Source: Bog-532 sp963830385 (GTDB lineage: Bacteria; Actinomycetota; Actinomycetes; Streptosporangiales; Streptosporangiaceae). Taken from it: a stretch of DNA of 64,000 bases. This document shows positions 17,505 to 24,812 of the stretch, piece by piece. Location: positions 310,001 to 374,000 of the forward strand of contig CAWHMD010000009.1 of NCBI GenBank assembly GCA_963830385.1. Reading direction: 5' to 3'. The position numbers and the translations under genes are program-made. Under the pieces are notes generated by a model. That model was not told where the DNA came from. It did not search any database and worked only from the letters and a program-made list of their open reading frames with translations. The stretch's first letter is position 1, and every line of letters begins with the position of its first letter.

Positions 17505-17530
17505 CCGACCGGCCCTAGCCGAACAGGGCG
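17480..17530. terminator. Inverted repeat spanning the convergent FIST and DUF488 gene ends
   Basis: CGCCCTGTTC (17480-17489) and GAACAGGGCG (17521-17530) are perfect 10-bp arms with a 31-base loop that contains both stop codons. Placed between convergent genes it could stop transcription from both sides, although the loop is long and there is no T tract. Confidence 0.4.
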
Positions 17531-17997
17531 CCCGGCTCCAGGTCGGCCTCGGCCACCACCTGCCCGTCCCCGCGAATGTGCCGCACCTCCACCCCCAGCT
17601 CCACCAGCGCCGGCGTGATCAGCAGCCGCCGATGACACCGCACCGGATCCTCCTCGCTGCACATGATCGCCACCCGGTACGACGCGGCCCCGCTCAGCAG
17701 CCTCTCCAGCCCACCCCGGAACCTTTCGCCCTGCCGTACCAGGTCATACCGAACATGCCCCTGGCCATCCCGGAACTCCGGCTCCGGCGGCCGCCCGCCC
17801 AGCTCGGCGCCGAGGAACACGTAGCGGATACCCCCTCCCTCCAGCGACCCTTTCAGGTTCTCCCGCCGGAACTGCGGATTGTGCCGCGAATACGGCTGTG
17901 ATCGCACGTCGGCCAGCACATCGATCCGTTGCGCCCGCAGCAGCTCGATCAGCTCGCCGACCGGATGCGTCGAGTGCCCCACCGTCCAGACCTGCAC
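17515..17997 (-). CDS. DUF488 family protein
   Basis: 160 residues. Family signatures are all present: VWTVGHSTHP at the N-terminus, VLADVRSQPYSRHNPQF near residue 30, and IMCSEEDPVRCHRRLL near residue 113 with two conserved cysteines and a histidine that look like a catalytic or metal-binding site. Biochemical role of the family is not established. It is the third gene of a tight operon behind dprA and the ComF-like gene (nine-base gap), which ties it to nucleic-acid or nucleotide metabolism. Confidence 0.9.
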   Translation of the reverse strand: MQVWTVGHSTHPVGELIELLRAQRIDVLADVRSQPYSRHNPQFRRENLKGSLEGGGIRYVFLGAELGGRPPEPEFRDGQGHVRYDLVRQGERFRGGLERLLSGAASYRVAIMCSEEDPVRCHRRLLITPALVELGVEVRHIRGDGQVVAEADLEPGALFG

Positions 17998-18006
17998 CGG
18001 CCCAGC

Positions 18007-18765
18007 CTACGTACGCTGACGCCACGGCGCCCGGGCCAGCACCAGCCCCTGCACCTCGGCCGCCCGCCCCTCGTCCAGCAGGCAGCCCGCGATCTCGTCG
18101 AGCTGGCTGCCGGTGGTGCACACGTCGTCGTAGACCAGGATGCGCCGTCCCTCGACCCGGGTGACGTCGGGGATCCGCAGCGCGTCCCGCAGCTCGCGGG
18201 CGGCGGCGAGCTTTTCCAGGGCGCTGGTGTCGGCCGACGGGGTGGTGGGCCGGACCTTGACGATGGCCGGCGGCCGCATCAGGTCGAACTCCCAGCGGGC
18301 CTCCCGGTCCTCGGCCGCCGCCTTCCACAGCACGGCCTCGGTGTGCCCGGATGGCCGTTCGCCGGGGCGGGTGAACGTCGGGTTGGCCACGATCAGGTCA
18401 GGCCGGTGTTCGCGCGCGTGCAGCTCCAGCCAGCCGAGCACCAGCCGCCCGAGCACCACCGCCCAGCTGGTGAACCCTTCGTACTTGTAGTTGATGATGG
18501 TCTGGCGCAGCGGCCCGGTTTCGTAGGCAATGGCGTGGATCCGGCTGATCCGGCGGCCGGGATCGGCACAGAGCTCGTTCGGGCAGCGCCCGTCGGAGTT
18601 CAGCTGCTGGCTGCAGACCGCGCAGGCGTCGGGCCCGATCGCGTCGAAGCTCCGCCGCGCGCACACCACGCAGATGACGGCCGGGCCGGTCCGCACGTAC
18701 GGGCACCGGCCGCACTGGGGGAAGCCGGGCGGCGGCCCGGCCGGCAGTAAGACCGACGGTGCCAT
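18007..18765 (-). CDS. ComF-like phosphoribosyltransferase with zinc-finger cysteines
   Basis: 252 residues. The N-terminal half has paired cysteines (CGRCPYV, CVVCARR, CAVCSQQ, CPNELCAD) suggesting two zinc ribbons. The C-terminal half is a type I phosphoribosyltransferase: the PRPP loop ILVYDDVCTTGSQ near residue 215 and the substrate-side region LIVANPTFTRPGERP. YKYEGFTSWAVVLGRLV matches ComF proteins. ComF takes part in DNA uptake in competent bacteria, but the reaction is unknown. Start ATG 18765 lies four bases after the dprA stop, so translation is probably coupled. Confidence 0.85.
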   Translation of the reverse strand: MAPSVLLPAGPPPGFPQCGRCPYVRTGPAVICVVCARRSFDAIGPDACAVCSQQLNSDGRCPNELCADPGRRISRIHAIAYETGPLRQTIINYKYEGFTSWAVVLGRLVLGWLELHAREHRPDLIVANPTFTRPGERPSGHTEAVLWKAAAEDREARWEFDLMRPPAIVKVRPTTPSADTSALEKLAAARELRDALRIPDVTRVEGRRILVYDDVCTTGSQLDEIAGCLLDEGRAAEVQGLVLARAPWRQRT

Positions 18766-18769
18766 GGCG

Positions 18770-19732
18770 TCACAGCAACGTCAGCGCGAGCTGCTGGTGC
18801 TGGTGCTGGCGCGCCCGGCGCCGGACCCGCTCGGCGCTGGCCAGGTGCGGCAGCACCTCGTCGGCGGCGCCGATGGGGATGGCGCCGTGCCGTTCCACGT
18901 AGGCGCGCGCCCAGTCCTGCCCGGCCACCAGCGTCTCGGCCAGGAAGACCCGCTTACCGTGCTCCAGTGCCAGCCGCGCTTGCATCTTGGCTCCAGACGT
19001 GTGGCCCGCCTCGATCACTACCGTGCCCTGGCTGAGGCCCGACGTAACGACGTTCCGCCGCGGAAACGTGTCCCGGCCCGGTCCCCGGGTCGGCCAGAAC
19101 TGCGACACCAGCGCCCCGGCCTGCACGATCCGCTCGGCCAGGCCCCCGTTCTCCGGCGGATAGCAATGCGTGATCCCGGTCCCGAGCGCGGCGATCGTCC
19201 GCCCGCCGCGCTCCAGGGTCGCCCGGTGGGCGGCGCTGTCGATGCCCCGGGCCAGCCCCGAGATCACCGTGACCCCGCACTCGGTCAGCCGCCCGGCCAC
19301 GTCGCTCGCCTGCGCCAGCCCCGTGTCCGAGGGGTGCCGGGTGCCCACCACCGCCACCGACCGGGTGTCCGCGCCGGCCAGCGTCCCCCGGAAGAACAGA
19401 AAAGGCGGCAGGTTGGGGACCAGCCGCAGGTTCGCCGGATACCGCTCATCGAGCACGGTCACCAGCTCGGCCCCCACCCGCTCAGCCGCCGCGAGCTCCG
19501 CGTCGACCCGTTTGGCGAGCACCCCCGGCGTGCGGATACCCCACCGCAGCACGGCCAGCGCCCCCCGCCCCGCCGCCGACGTCTCGAACAGGGTCCCCGC
19601 CCACAGCGCGTCGAGCCCCTCGCCGGACTGCGCCTGCCGGGCGATCAGGCTCCAGTCCACCCCGGCCCCGTCCACCCGGATCGCACACAGCGCCAGCAGC
19701 CGCCGCTGCCGCTCCGTCACGTCCACGCTCAC
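18770..19732 (-). CDS. dprA: DprA/Smf-like DNA-processing protein
   Basis: About 320 residues from GTG at 19732; GTG at 19726 and 19720 are alternatives and a longer start at 19810 would read through the LexA-like box. The SLOG Rossmann domain is clear: SVAVVGTRHPSDTGL, VTVISGLARGIDSAAHRATL, TIAALGTGITHCYPPENGGL, FPRRNVVTSGLSQGTVVIEA and HTSGAKMQARLALEHGKRVFL. DprA binds single-stranded DNA and loads RecA. It deviates from canonical DprA after RVFL: the usual PG motif is replaced by AETLVAGQDWARAYVER, as in DprA-like proteins outside competence operons. First gene of an operon with ComF-like and DUF488 genes. Confidence 0.85.
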   Translation of the reverse strand: MSVDVTERQRRLLALCAIRVDGAGVDWSLIARQAQSGEGLDALWAGTLFETSAAGRGALAVLRWGIRTPGVLAKRVDAELAAAERVGAELVTVLDERYPANLRLVPNLPPFLFFRGTLAGADTRSVAVVGTRHPSDTGLAQASDVAGRLTECGVTVISGLARGIDSAAHRATLERGGRTIAALGTGITHCYPPENGGLAERIVQAGALVSQFWPTRGPGRDTFPRRNVVTSGLSQGTVVIEAGHTSGAKMQARLALEHGKRVFLAETLVAGQDWARAYVERHGAIPIGAADEVLPHLASAERVRRRARQHQHQQLALTLL

Positions 19733-19740
19733 CCCGCCGT

Positions 19741-19756
19741 TCGAACTGATGTTCGC
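19741..19756. promoter_or_regulatory. LexA-like (SOS) box upstream of dprA
   Basis: TCGAACTGATGTTCGC matches the actinobacterial LexA consensus TCGAAC-N4-GTTCGA at 11 of 12 fixed positions; only the last base differs. The core GAAC-N4-GTTC is perfect. It lies 8-20 bases upstream of the candidate GTG starts of dprA on the minus strand. LexA binding here would make the dprA-comF-DUF488 operon inducible by DNA damage. Confidence 0.55.
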
Positions 19757-19909
19757 TCCAGTCTCCCACGCCCCACCCTCCGCCACGTCCCAACCGCGCC
19801 ACCGGTTCAATGAACCGCCGACTCCCGGACGTTGCCCTGCTTCAGTCCTGACGACAACCGTTGGCTGCGAATGACAGCGAGCAACCGAGAAACTCCATAC
19901 AGTGATTCA

Positions 19910-20632
19910 ATGGCCACGCATCTGGGGTGTATCGGGCTGGGGAGCGGCGGCGAGCAGGAATTTGAGCGGCTGGTCGCGCAGGCGACCAAGGAGGCTCAGC
20001 AACAGGCGGTGGTCCGCGGCGTCCGCGTGCGGCGGTGGGAGGACGGCAGCGGCGCGGCCGTGGTGCTCGGCTGGCGGGGCGGCCAGCTGATCAGCTTCAT
20101 GCCTGCGTTCGCGGCGACGTCCGAGGTCCGGCTGGTCAATTGTCACCCGGTCCGCGAACCGGTCGTGGTCGCCGACGTGCAGGACCGGGACGGCGCGCCG
20201 ATCACCGCGCTGGCCGCCGAGCTCGAGCAGTTCCGGCAGCTGGTGGCGGCCGGCCAGCCCGCCGACGGGACGGCCAAAATCGCCGCTTTCGGTCTGCGGG
20301 TCAAGCTCTACGACGACGAGAAGGCGTTCCTCGCCGCTCCCAAGGGCCCGAACGACGCGACCGCGGCCGCCGGCTTCGAGCCGTTCGGGGCGTTCGCCGA
20401 GCCCGCCAAGGCCCAGGCGCACGCCCGCCTCACCGGCACCGTGGTCAAGGCCGAACGGCGCTCCTCCTGGCTCACCGGTCTCCCGTTCACCGTGGCCATC
20501 ACGCGCACCGCCGGTCTCGAGGTCGACCTCTGCCTGGCCGGGGACGAGCACCCCGACGTCCCCGCGCCCGGCGCCGTCGTCACCGGGATCGTGTCACTGT
20601 CCGTCAGCCTCGAGCATCTTTCCGGATTTTAA
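19910..20632 (+). CDS. Uncharacterised protein, about 240 residues
   Basis: ATG at 19910 (MATHLGCIGLG) is preferred over 19832, which would add a tail of random composition. A TACAGT hexamer six bases before the ATG suggests a leaderless transcript. No transmembrane segment or signal peptide. Features: a helical start (EFERLVAQATKEAQQQAV), a beta-rich middle (GAAVVLGWRGGQLISFMPAF) and a C-terminal beta region (HARLTGTVVKAERRSSWLTG, AVVTGIVSLSVSLEHL) that resembles an OB-like fold. I do not recognise the family. Divergent from the dprA operon. Confidence 0.7.
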   Translation: MATHLGCIGLGSGGEQEFERLVAQATKEAQQQAVVRGVRVRRWEDGSGAAVVLGWRGGQLISFMPAFAATSEVRLVNCHPVREPVVVADVQDRDGAPITALAAELEQFRQLVAAGQPADGTAKIAAFGLRVKLYDDEKAFLAAPKGPNDATAAAGFEPFGAFAEPAKAQAHARLTGTVVKAERRSSWLTGLPFTVAITRTAGLEVDLCLAGDEHPDVPAPGAVVTGIVSLSVSLEHLSGF

Positions 20633-20643
20633 AAACCGGAAAG
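20618..20643 (+). terminator. 26-base near-perfect palindrome over the stop codon
   Basis: CTTTCCGG (20618-20625) pairs with CCGGAAAG (20636-20643); TTTT and AAAA between them also pair, leaving one A/A mismatch. The TAA stop (20630-20632) lies at the centre. It can fold as a hairpin in the transcript, so it is a likely terminator for the gene ending here, though an operator cannot be excluded. Confidence 0.5.
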
Positions 20644-20765
20644 GGCCTTACGGGGCTCGGCGTCGCCACGCGGCCTGCGGGCCCACACCGATCGGAGCGC
20701 CGGCCGATCGTGGATCATGGCGGGATCTTGACGATGCCTGGCATTCCGGCCGCTTACCGGCGACG

Positions 20766-21230
20766 ATGCCGCCAGGGATGCTCGACATCATGACGACCTA
20801 CGCCGCCACCGCTGCCATCGAGCACTTCGCCGCCAAGCTCACCTACGAGACCGATGTCTCGGACGTCCACGACGCGCTCTCGGGTGGCGCGCCGGAATTC
20901 GTGCTGGTCGACTCCCGCTCCCGGCAGTCCTGGGACCAGGGCCGCATCCCCGGCGCCGTCCACCTGCCGACCGCCGAGATCGCCGTCCGGGCGGCCACGC
21001 TGGTCTCACCGGGGACCGCGGTGGTCACCTACTGCTGGGGCCCGGGCTGCAACGGCGCCACCCGGGCCGCGCTCGAGTTCGCCAAGCTCGGTTACCCGGT
21101 CCGGGAGCTGATCGGCGGCTTCGAGTACTGGGTCCGCGAGGGTTTCCGCTACGACTCCGCCCAGGGCACCAAGGATCCGGCCGCCGACCCCCTCACCGCC
21201 CCGGTCGACGGCACCGCCTGCGCCTGCTGA
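20766..21230 (+). CDS. Rhodanese-like sulfurtransferase domain protein
   Basis: 154 residues, single rhodanese domain. FVLVDSRSRQSWDQGRIPGA is the CH2A-like region with the family's Asp-Arg pattern, and VVTYCWGPGCNGA carries the active-site loop with Cys90 as the probable persulfide cysteine and a second Cys95. The extended C-terminal tail ends CAC. It may transfer sulfur from thiosulfate or persulfides in the cytoplasm. ATG at 20766 is used; ATG at 20790 (MTTYAATAA) is equally likely. Alone on its strand, with no sulfur-metabolism neighbours. Confidence 0.88.
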   Translation: MPPGMLDIMTTYAATAAIEHFAAKLTYETDVSDVHDALSGGAPEFVLVDSRSRQSWDQGRIPGAVHLPTAEIAVRAATLVSPGTAVVTYCWGPGCNGATRAALEFAKLGYPVRELIGGFEYWVREGFRYDSAQGTKDPAADPLTAPVDGTACAC

Positions 21231-21641
21231 CCGGCCCCCGGCCCCTGCCGAGCCCAGGGGCGCGCCCGCCTACTGAAGCCGCCCCGTCCCGCCGCCGCGC
21301 CTCCCAGTCACACGGCCCCCTGGAGTCTCAGCGCGCCGGATCACCGCCGGCTCGTTGACGCGCCTTTGAGCACGCCATAGCCGGCCCAAAGGCGCCAACG
21401 CACACGTTCCGCCTGGCCAGGCGGGCGGCGCCGTGGCCACGCAGCCGGCCTCAGTCGCCCCGGCAGCCGGCGAGGTGTTCGCTTTGTTTTGAATGTGCGA
21501 TCCGCCCAGGTCCCGTACCGTGACAGACTGAGCGTCCCCGTGCGGCACGGAGACCCGTAATCCCCGTAATGATCAATGGTGAACCGATACGCGTGATATG
21601 CCAGGGGCGTGGGTGACTCGCGGAACGGCGGAGGTACGAGC
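21231..21641. other. Intergenic stretch of about 410 bases
   Basis: No supportable gene. The left half is GC-rich, the right half less so. Near the right end the short direct repeat CCGTAAT occurs twice in tandem (about 21556-21571) and GGAGG at 21630-21634 serves the next gene. I see no convincing -35/-10 pair, terminator or RNA gene. Confidence 0.5.
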
Positions 21642-22673
21642 GTGAGGATCGGGGCTGTGCTGGCCGACGCACGGTGGCGAGCCCATCTCACCGTGGACGA
21701 AGTCAGCAGCCGCACCAAGATCCGCGAAGCGGTCATCTGGGGCATCGAGCAGGACGACTTCTCCGTCTGCAGCGGTGACGCCTACGCGCGCGGCCACATC
21801 CGGGCGATCGCGCAGGCGGTCGGGATCGACGCCGATCCGCTGATCCGGCAGTACGACGAGACCTACCGGACCGCCAGGGACACCGACACCAAGGTGGCTC
21901 CGCCTCTGCCCCCGCCGCCGTCTCCCGGGCACGAGCCCCAGCCCACCCGGCGACGCCGGCTGGCGGCTGCCGCGTCGCTCGCCGTCGTGGTGCTCGGCCT
22001 GGTCGGCTGGGCCATCTACCACGTGGCTTCCGGCGTCGGTACATCGTCGGGCCATCAGGCGGTTGCGGCGGCCGGGCACGCCAGCCACGCGTCCGGCGTG
22101 GCCGCGGCGGCCGGACAGGGCTCGCCCCAGCCGTCAGCCGTCCCGAGCAGCCCGAGCGCCGCGCCCACCCCGTCCGCATCGCCGACGCCGACCCCGTCAC
22201 CGACGCACGCGGCCACGCCCCCGTCGAAGGACCTCGCCCTCGCCAGCGTGGAGACGTTCGGCCCGGGCGGTGCGGGGACGGGGGACAACCCGCAGACCGC
22301 CGAAGCGGCCATCAACAGCAGCGCCGGCCCCGCCTGGCACAGCCAGTGGTACGCCTCGCCGGCGTTCGGCAACCTCAAGGACGGCACCGGGCTGCTGATC
22401 GACCTGGGCCGCCGCGTCACCATCACCGACGCCCAGCTCAACCTGGGCAGCTACTCCGGGTCTGACGTCCAGCTCAAGGCGGCCACCTCCGCCGATCTGT
22501 CCGGCCTGCACGTCATCGGCAGCGCCAAGAACGCCGGCGGCACCGTGCGACTGAACTTCTCCGCTCCCACCCGCGCCCGCTACGTCGTCATCTGGTTCAC
22601 CCAGCTGCCGCCGGACGGCAACGGCACCTACCAGGCCGCCGTCAGCAACGTCATCATCCGCGGGCACTCCTGA
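21642..22673 (+). CDS. RodZ-like HTH membrane protein with discoidin-like extracellular domain
   Basis: GTG at 21642 follows GGAGG by eight bases and gives about 343 residues; a GTG at 21609 has no such site. Domains: an HTH_25 helix-turn-helix (LTVDEVSSRTKIREAVIWGI, AYARGHIRAIAQAVGID), a proline-rich linker, one transmembrane helix (LAAAASLAVVVLGLVGWAIY), a Ser/Pro/Thr-rich spacer, and a C-terminal beta domain resembling F5/8 type C (discoidin) folds: GLLIDLGRRVTITDAQLNLG and ARYVVIWFTQLPPD. The layout is that of cytoskeletal RodZ, with the ectodomain seen at the end of actinobacterial MviN/MurJ proteins. Probably links cytoplasm to wall synthesis. Confidence 0.8.
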   Translation: MRIGAVLADARWRAHLTVDEVSSRTKIREAVIWGIEQDDFSVCSGDAYARGHIRAIAQAVGIDADPLIRQYDETYRTARDTDTKVAPPLPPPPSPGHEPQPTRRRRLAAAASLAVVVLGLVGWAIYHVASGVGTSSGHQAVAAAGHASHASGVAAAAGQGSPQPSAVPSSPSAAPTPSASPTPTPSPTHAATPPSKDLALASVETFGPGGAGTGDNPQTAEAAINSSAGPAWHSQWYASPAFGNLKDGTGLLIDLGRRVTITDAQLNLGSYSGSDVQLKAATSADLSGLHVIGSAKNAGGTVRLNFSAPTRARYVVIWFTQLPPDGNGTYQAAVSNVIIRGHS

Positions 22674-22699
22674 GCCAGCGGCACCGGGTTTCACGTTTA

Positions 22700-22716
22700 C
22701 GGAAAAGGCATTTCCG
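22700..22716. promoter_or_regulatory. Short palindrome before the next gene
   Basis: CGGAAA-AGGCA-TTTCCG (22700-22716) lies just upstream of the GTG start at 22731 and downstream of the RodZ-like stop (22673). It could be an operator or a small hairpin; its position near the start favours regulation. Confidence 0.3.
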
Positions 22717-22730
22717 GTCATAAGTAATCT

Positions 22731-23789
22731 GTGGCTGCCCTTCTCCTGGTGCTCGGTGTCGCCGTCGTCGTACTCGCGCTCGTCTCCCTGCGCCTGGCCC
22801 GGTCCCTGCGGCTGGCCCGGCGCACTCGCGCGGAGGCGGCCGTGGCCGAGACGGGCGAGGCGGAGAAAGCAGCCGTAGTCCCGATGGTGCCGAGGCCCCG
22901 GAACCCGGCCGTGCCCCCGCGCTCCGCCTGGGCCGGGGCGGCCGTGCCCGCGCCCACCGCCAACGTCGCCGTGGTGACGCTGTACGAGATCTGGATGAGG
23001 CGGGTCGAGCAGGAGAAGCTCGGCGCCCGCGCTGGCATCTGGGCCGATCTCCGCGATACCCCGCAGTTCGCCGACTGGCAGCAACTGGCCGAGGGACGCG
23101 GCGTCGACGTCGGCCAGAACCTCAGCCGCGACGCCGGCGTCCAGCGCTACATGACCGGCGGCCTGCTGGCCGAGGTTCTCTACGCCGCCGGCGGTGTCGA
23201 GCGAGAGCTGAGTCAGCTGCGCCAGGCCCTGGACCGCGAGCCGCCGTCGGCGGGCGATGGTCCGGCTGGCGCCCTGATCGCGGCCCGCCCGGTTCGCGAG
23301 GCCTCCTACCGGTTCGTCAACCTGATCTGCTGGGCCCGGGCAACGGTCGACAACGCCGACCGCCCCTACCGGCCGGGCCAGTCCGGGCGGGCCGGGCTGC
23401 TGGCCGCCCTCTGCCCGGGTGAGCTGCGCGACCGTGTCGAGGCGGCGCTCCAGCATCTGCGGACCGCACTCAGCGATTCCCGGGCCGTGTCGGCCTACGC
23501 CTTCCACGCCGGTGCGATCCCGGGCGCCGGGACTCCCGGTCCGCGCATCCTGCCCGATCCGGGCAACCTCGCGCCGCCCGCCTATCCGCTGACCGAGGGG
23601 GCGCTGGCGGGGGAGACCCTGCGGTTCACCAAGGAACGCGACATGCTGACCTACGCCACCGAGCTGATGGCCGCGGTCGAGGTCTTCGTCAACCAGGTGC
23701 TGGACGCCTTCACCGCCAGCAAGCCCGCAGCCAGCAAGGCCGCCGCCGGTAAGCCCGCCGCCAGCAAGCCCGCGGCCCAGGCCAGCTGA
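22731..23789 (+). CDS. Uncharacterised membrane-anchored protein with Lys/Ala/Pro repeat tail
   Basis: 352 residues from GTG 22731. One N-terminal helix (LLLVLGVAVVVLALVSL) followed by Arg-rich RLARSLRLARRTR points to a membrane anchor with the bulk in the cytoplasm. The body is helical (VVTLYEIWMRRVEQEKLG, GGLLAEVLYAAGGVERELSQL). The C-terminus is a low-complexity tail with repeats of ASKPAAS type, resembling basic DNA- or membrane-binding tails. Family not recognised. Its stop is four bases from the stop of the convergent pspA gene. Confidence 0.7.
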   Translation: MAALLLVLGVAVVVLALVSLRLARSLRLARRTRAEAAVAETGEAEKAAVVPMVPRPRNPAVPPRSAWAGAAVPAPTANVAVVTLYEIWMRRVEQEKLGARAGIWADLRDTPQFADWQQLAEGRGVDVGQNLSRDAGVQRYMTGGLLAEVLYAAGGVERELSQLRQALDREPPSAGDGPAGALIAARPVREASYRFVNLICWARATVDNADRPYRPGQSGRAGLLAALCPGELRDRVEAALQHLRTALSDSRAVSAYAFHAGAIPGAGTPGPRILPDPGNLAPPAYPLTEGALAGETLRFTKERDMLTYATELMAAVEVFVNQVLDAFTASKPAASKAAAGKPAASKPAAQAS

Positions 23790-23793
23790 GCCC

Positions 23794-24567
23794 TCAGCTC
23801 CCCGAGCCAGACCCCGAGCCCGAGCCCGATCCCGAGCCGCCTGGCAACTCCGGCCGGGACGCCGAGTCGCCCGCGGCGATCTGCGCCTTGAGCGCTGTCA
23901 GCTCCTTGTCGACCCCGGCGGCCGTGCTGGCCTCGTCGAGCTCCTGCTGGATGTCGTCGGTGTCGCCGCCGACGTCTTCGAGCACCCCGGAGGCGAGCAG
24001 TTCGTCGACGGCGCCGGCCCGGGCCTGCATCTGGGCGATCTTATCCTGCGCCCGCGCGATGTCGGCCCCGGTGTCACCGAAGCTGGTGGAGATGCCCGCG
24101 GCCGTCTCGTTCACCGACGATTGCGCCTGGGCCGCCGTGTACTGGGCCTTCAGCACTTCCTTCTGGGTCCGGAAGTCGTTGACCCGCTTCTGCAGCGTGC
24201 TCAGGGTCTGCTCGAGCTTCTGCTCCTGCTCGGTCAGCTGCTGACGCTGGGTCTCCATCTCGTCGACCTGGCCCTGGGCGGCGGCCTTGCGGGACAGCGC
24301 CTCCCGGGCCAGATCCTCCCGGCCCTGGGCCAGCGCCGTCTTGGCCTGGTCGTTGAGGTGGTCGGCCGAGTGCTGGAACTGCTGCTCCTGCAGTTCGAGC
24401 TGCTTGCGGGACGCGGCGACGTTCACCAGCCCCCGGCGGACCTGGGTGATCTGGTCGAGCATCTGCTCGTAGGAAAGATCGAGCATCTCGTCGGGCTTCT
24501 CAGCGGCGTCGAGCGCCTTGTTGGCTTTGGCCTGCACGATGTCGTGGGCCCGCTGGAAGAGACTCAT
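23794..24567 (-). CDS. pspA: PspA/IM30 family membrane-stress protein
   Basis: About 257 residues from ATG 24567 (MSLFQRAHDIVQAKANKALD), with GAGGAG upstream. The whole body is a long coiled coil of the ESCRT-III-like PspA fold: PDEMLDLSYEQMLDQI, ALSRKAAAQGQVDEMETQ and VNDFRTQKEVLKAQYTAAQA. PspA binds stressed membranes and oligomerises to stabilise them. The C-terminus is unusual: after ELPGG it ends in a Gly-Ser repeat produced by a hexanucleotide repeat in the DNA. A PspC or other psp partner is not adjacent. Confidence 0.92.
   Translation of the reverse strand: MSLFQRAHDIVQAKANKALDAAEKPDEMLDLSYEQMLDQITQVRRGLVNVAASRKQLELQEQQFQHSADHLNDQAKTALAQGREDLAREALSRKAAAQGQVDEMETQRQQLTEQEQKLEQTLSTLQKRVNDFRTQKEVLKAQYTAAQAQSSVNETAAGISTSFGDTGADIARAQDKIAQMQARAGAVDELLASGVLEDVGGDTDDIQQELDEASTAAGVDKELTALKAQIAAGDSASRPELPGGSGSGSGSGSGSGS
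23800..23842. repeat. Hexanucleotide tandem repeat coding for a Gly-Ser tail
   Basis: Imperfect units of GAGCCC/GAGCCA/GATCCC recur six to seven times at the 3' end of pspA. On the minus strand they encode alternating Gly-Ser. Such tracts can change copy number by slippage. Confidence 0.75.
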
Positions 24568-24671
24568 CCTGATCCGCTCCTCGCCGTTGATGGCAGCGCC
24601 GGTAACCCGAGGATATCGGTGTGGGCGATCACGCCACTTCGTGCGCACCCGGTGCGGTAGCGTCTCGGTCC

Positions 24672-24687
24672 TGACTCCGGAGAGTCA
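24672..24687. promoter_or_regulatory. Inverted repeat in the pspA/carboxypeptidase divergent region
   Basis: TGACTC-CGGA-GAGTCA, 6-bp arms, lies 105 bases upstream of pspA and 126 bases before the carboxypeptidase start, in an otherwise AT-richer stretch. Likely an operator or promoter-proximal element for one of the two genes. Confidence 0.3.
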
Positions 24688-24812
24688 TATAAGAGTTACA
24701 GATAGCCATATGGATCAAGCCACAGCCACAGCCACGCGGACCGAGCCCTGGCCGGCTACCCTCACCGCGGGCGCGGCTGGCCGGCCGGTCATCCTCGGGA
24801 GAAGATAGCTGC

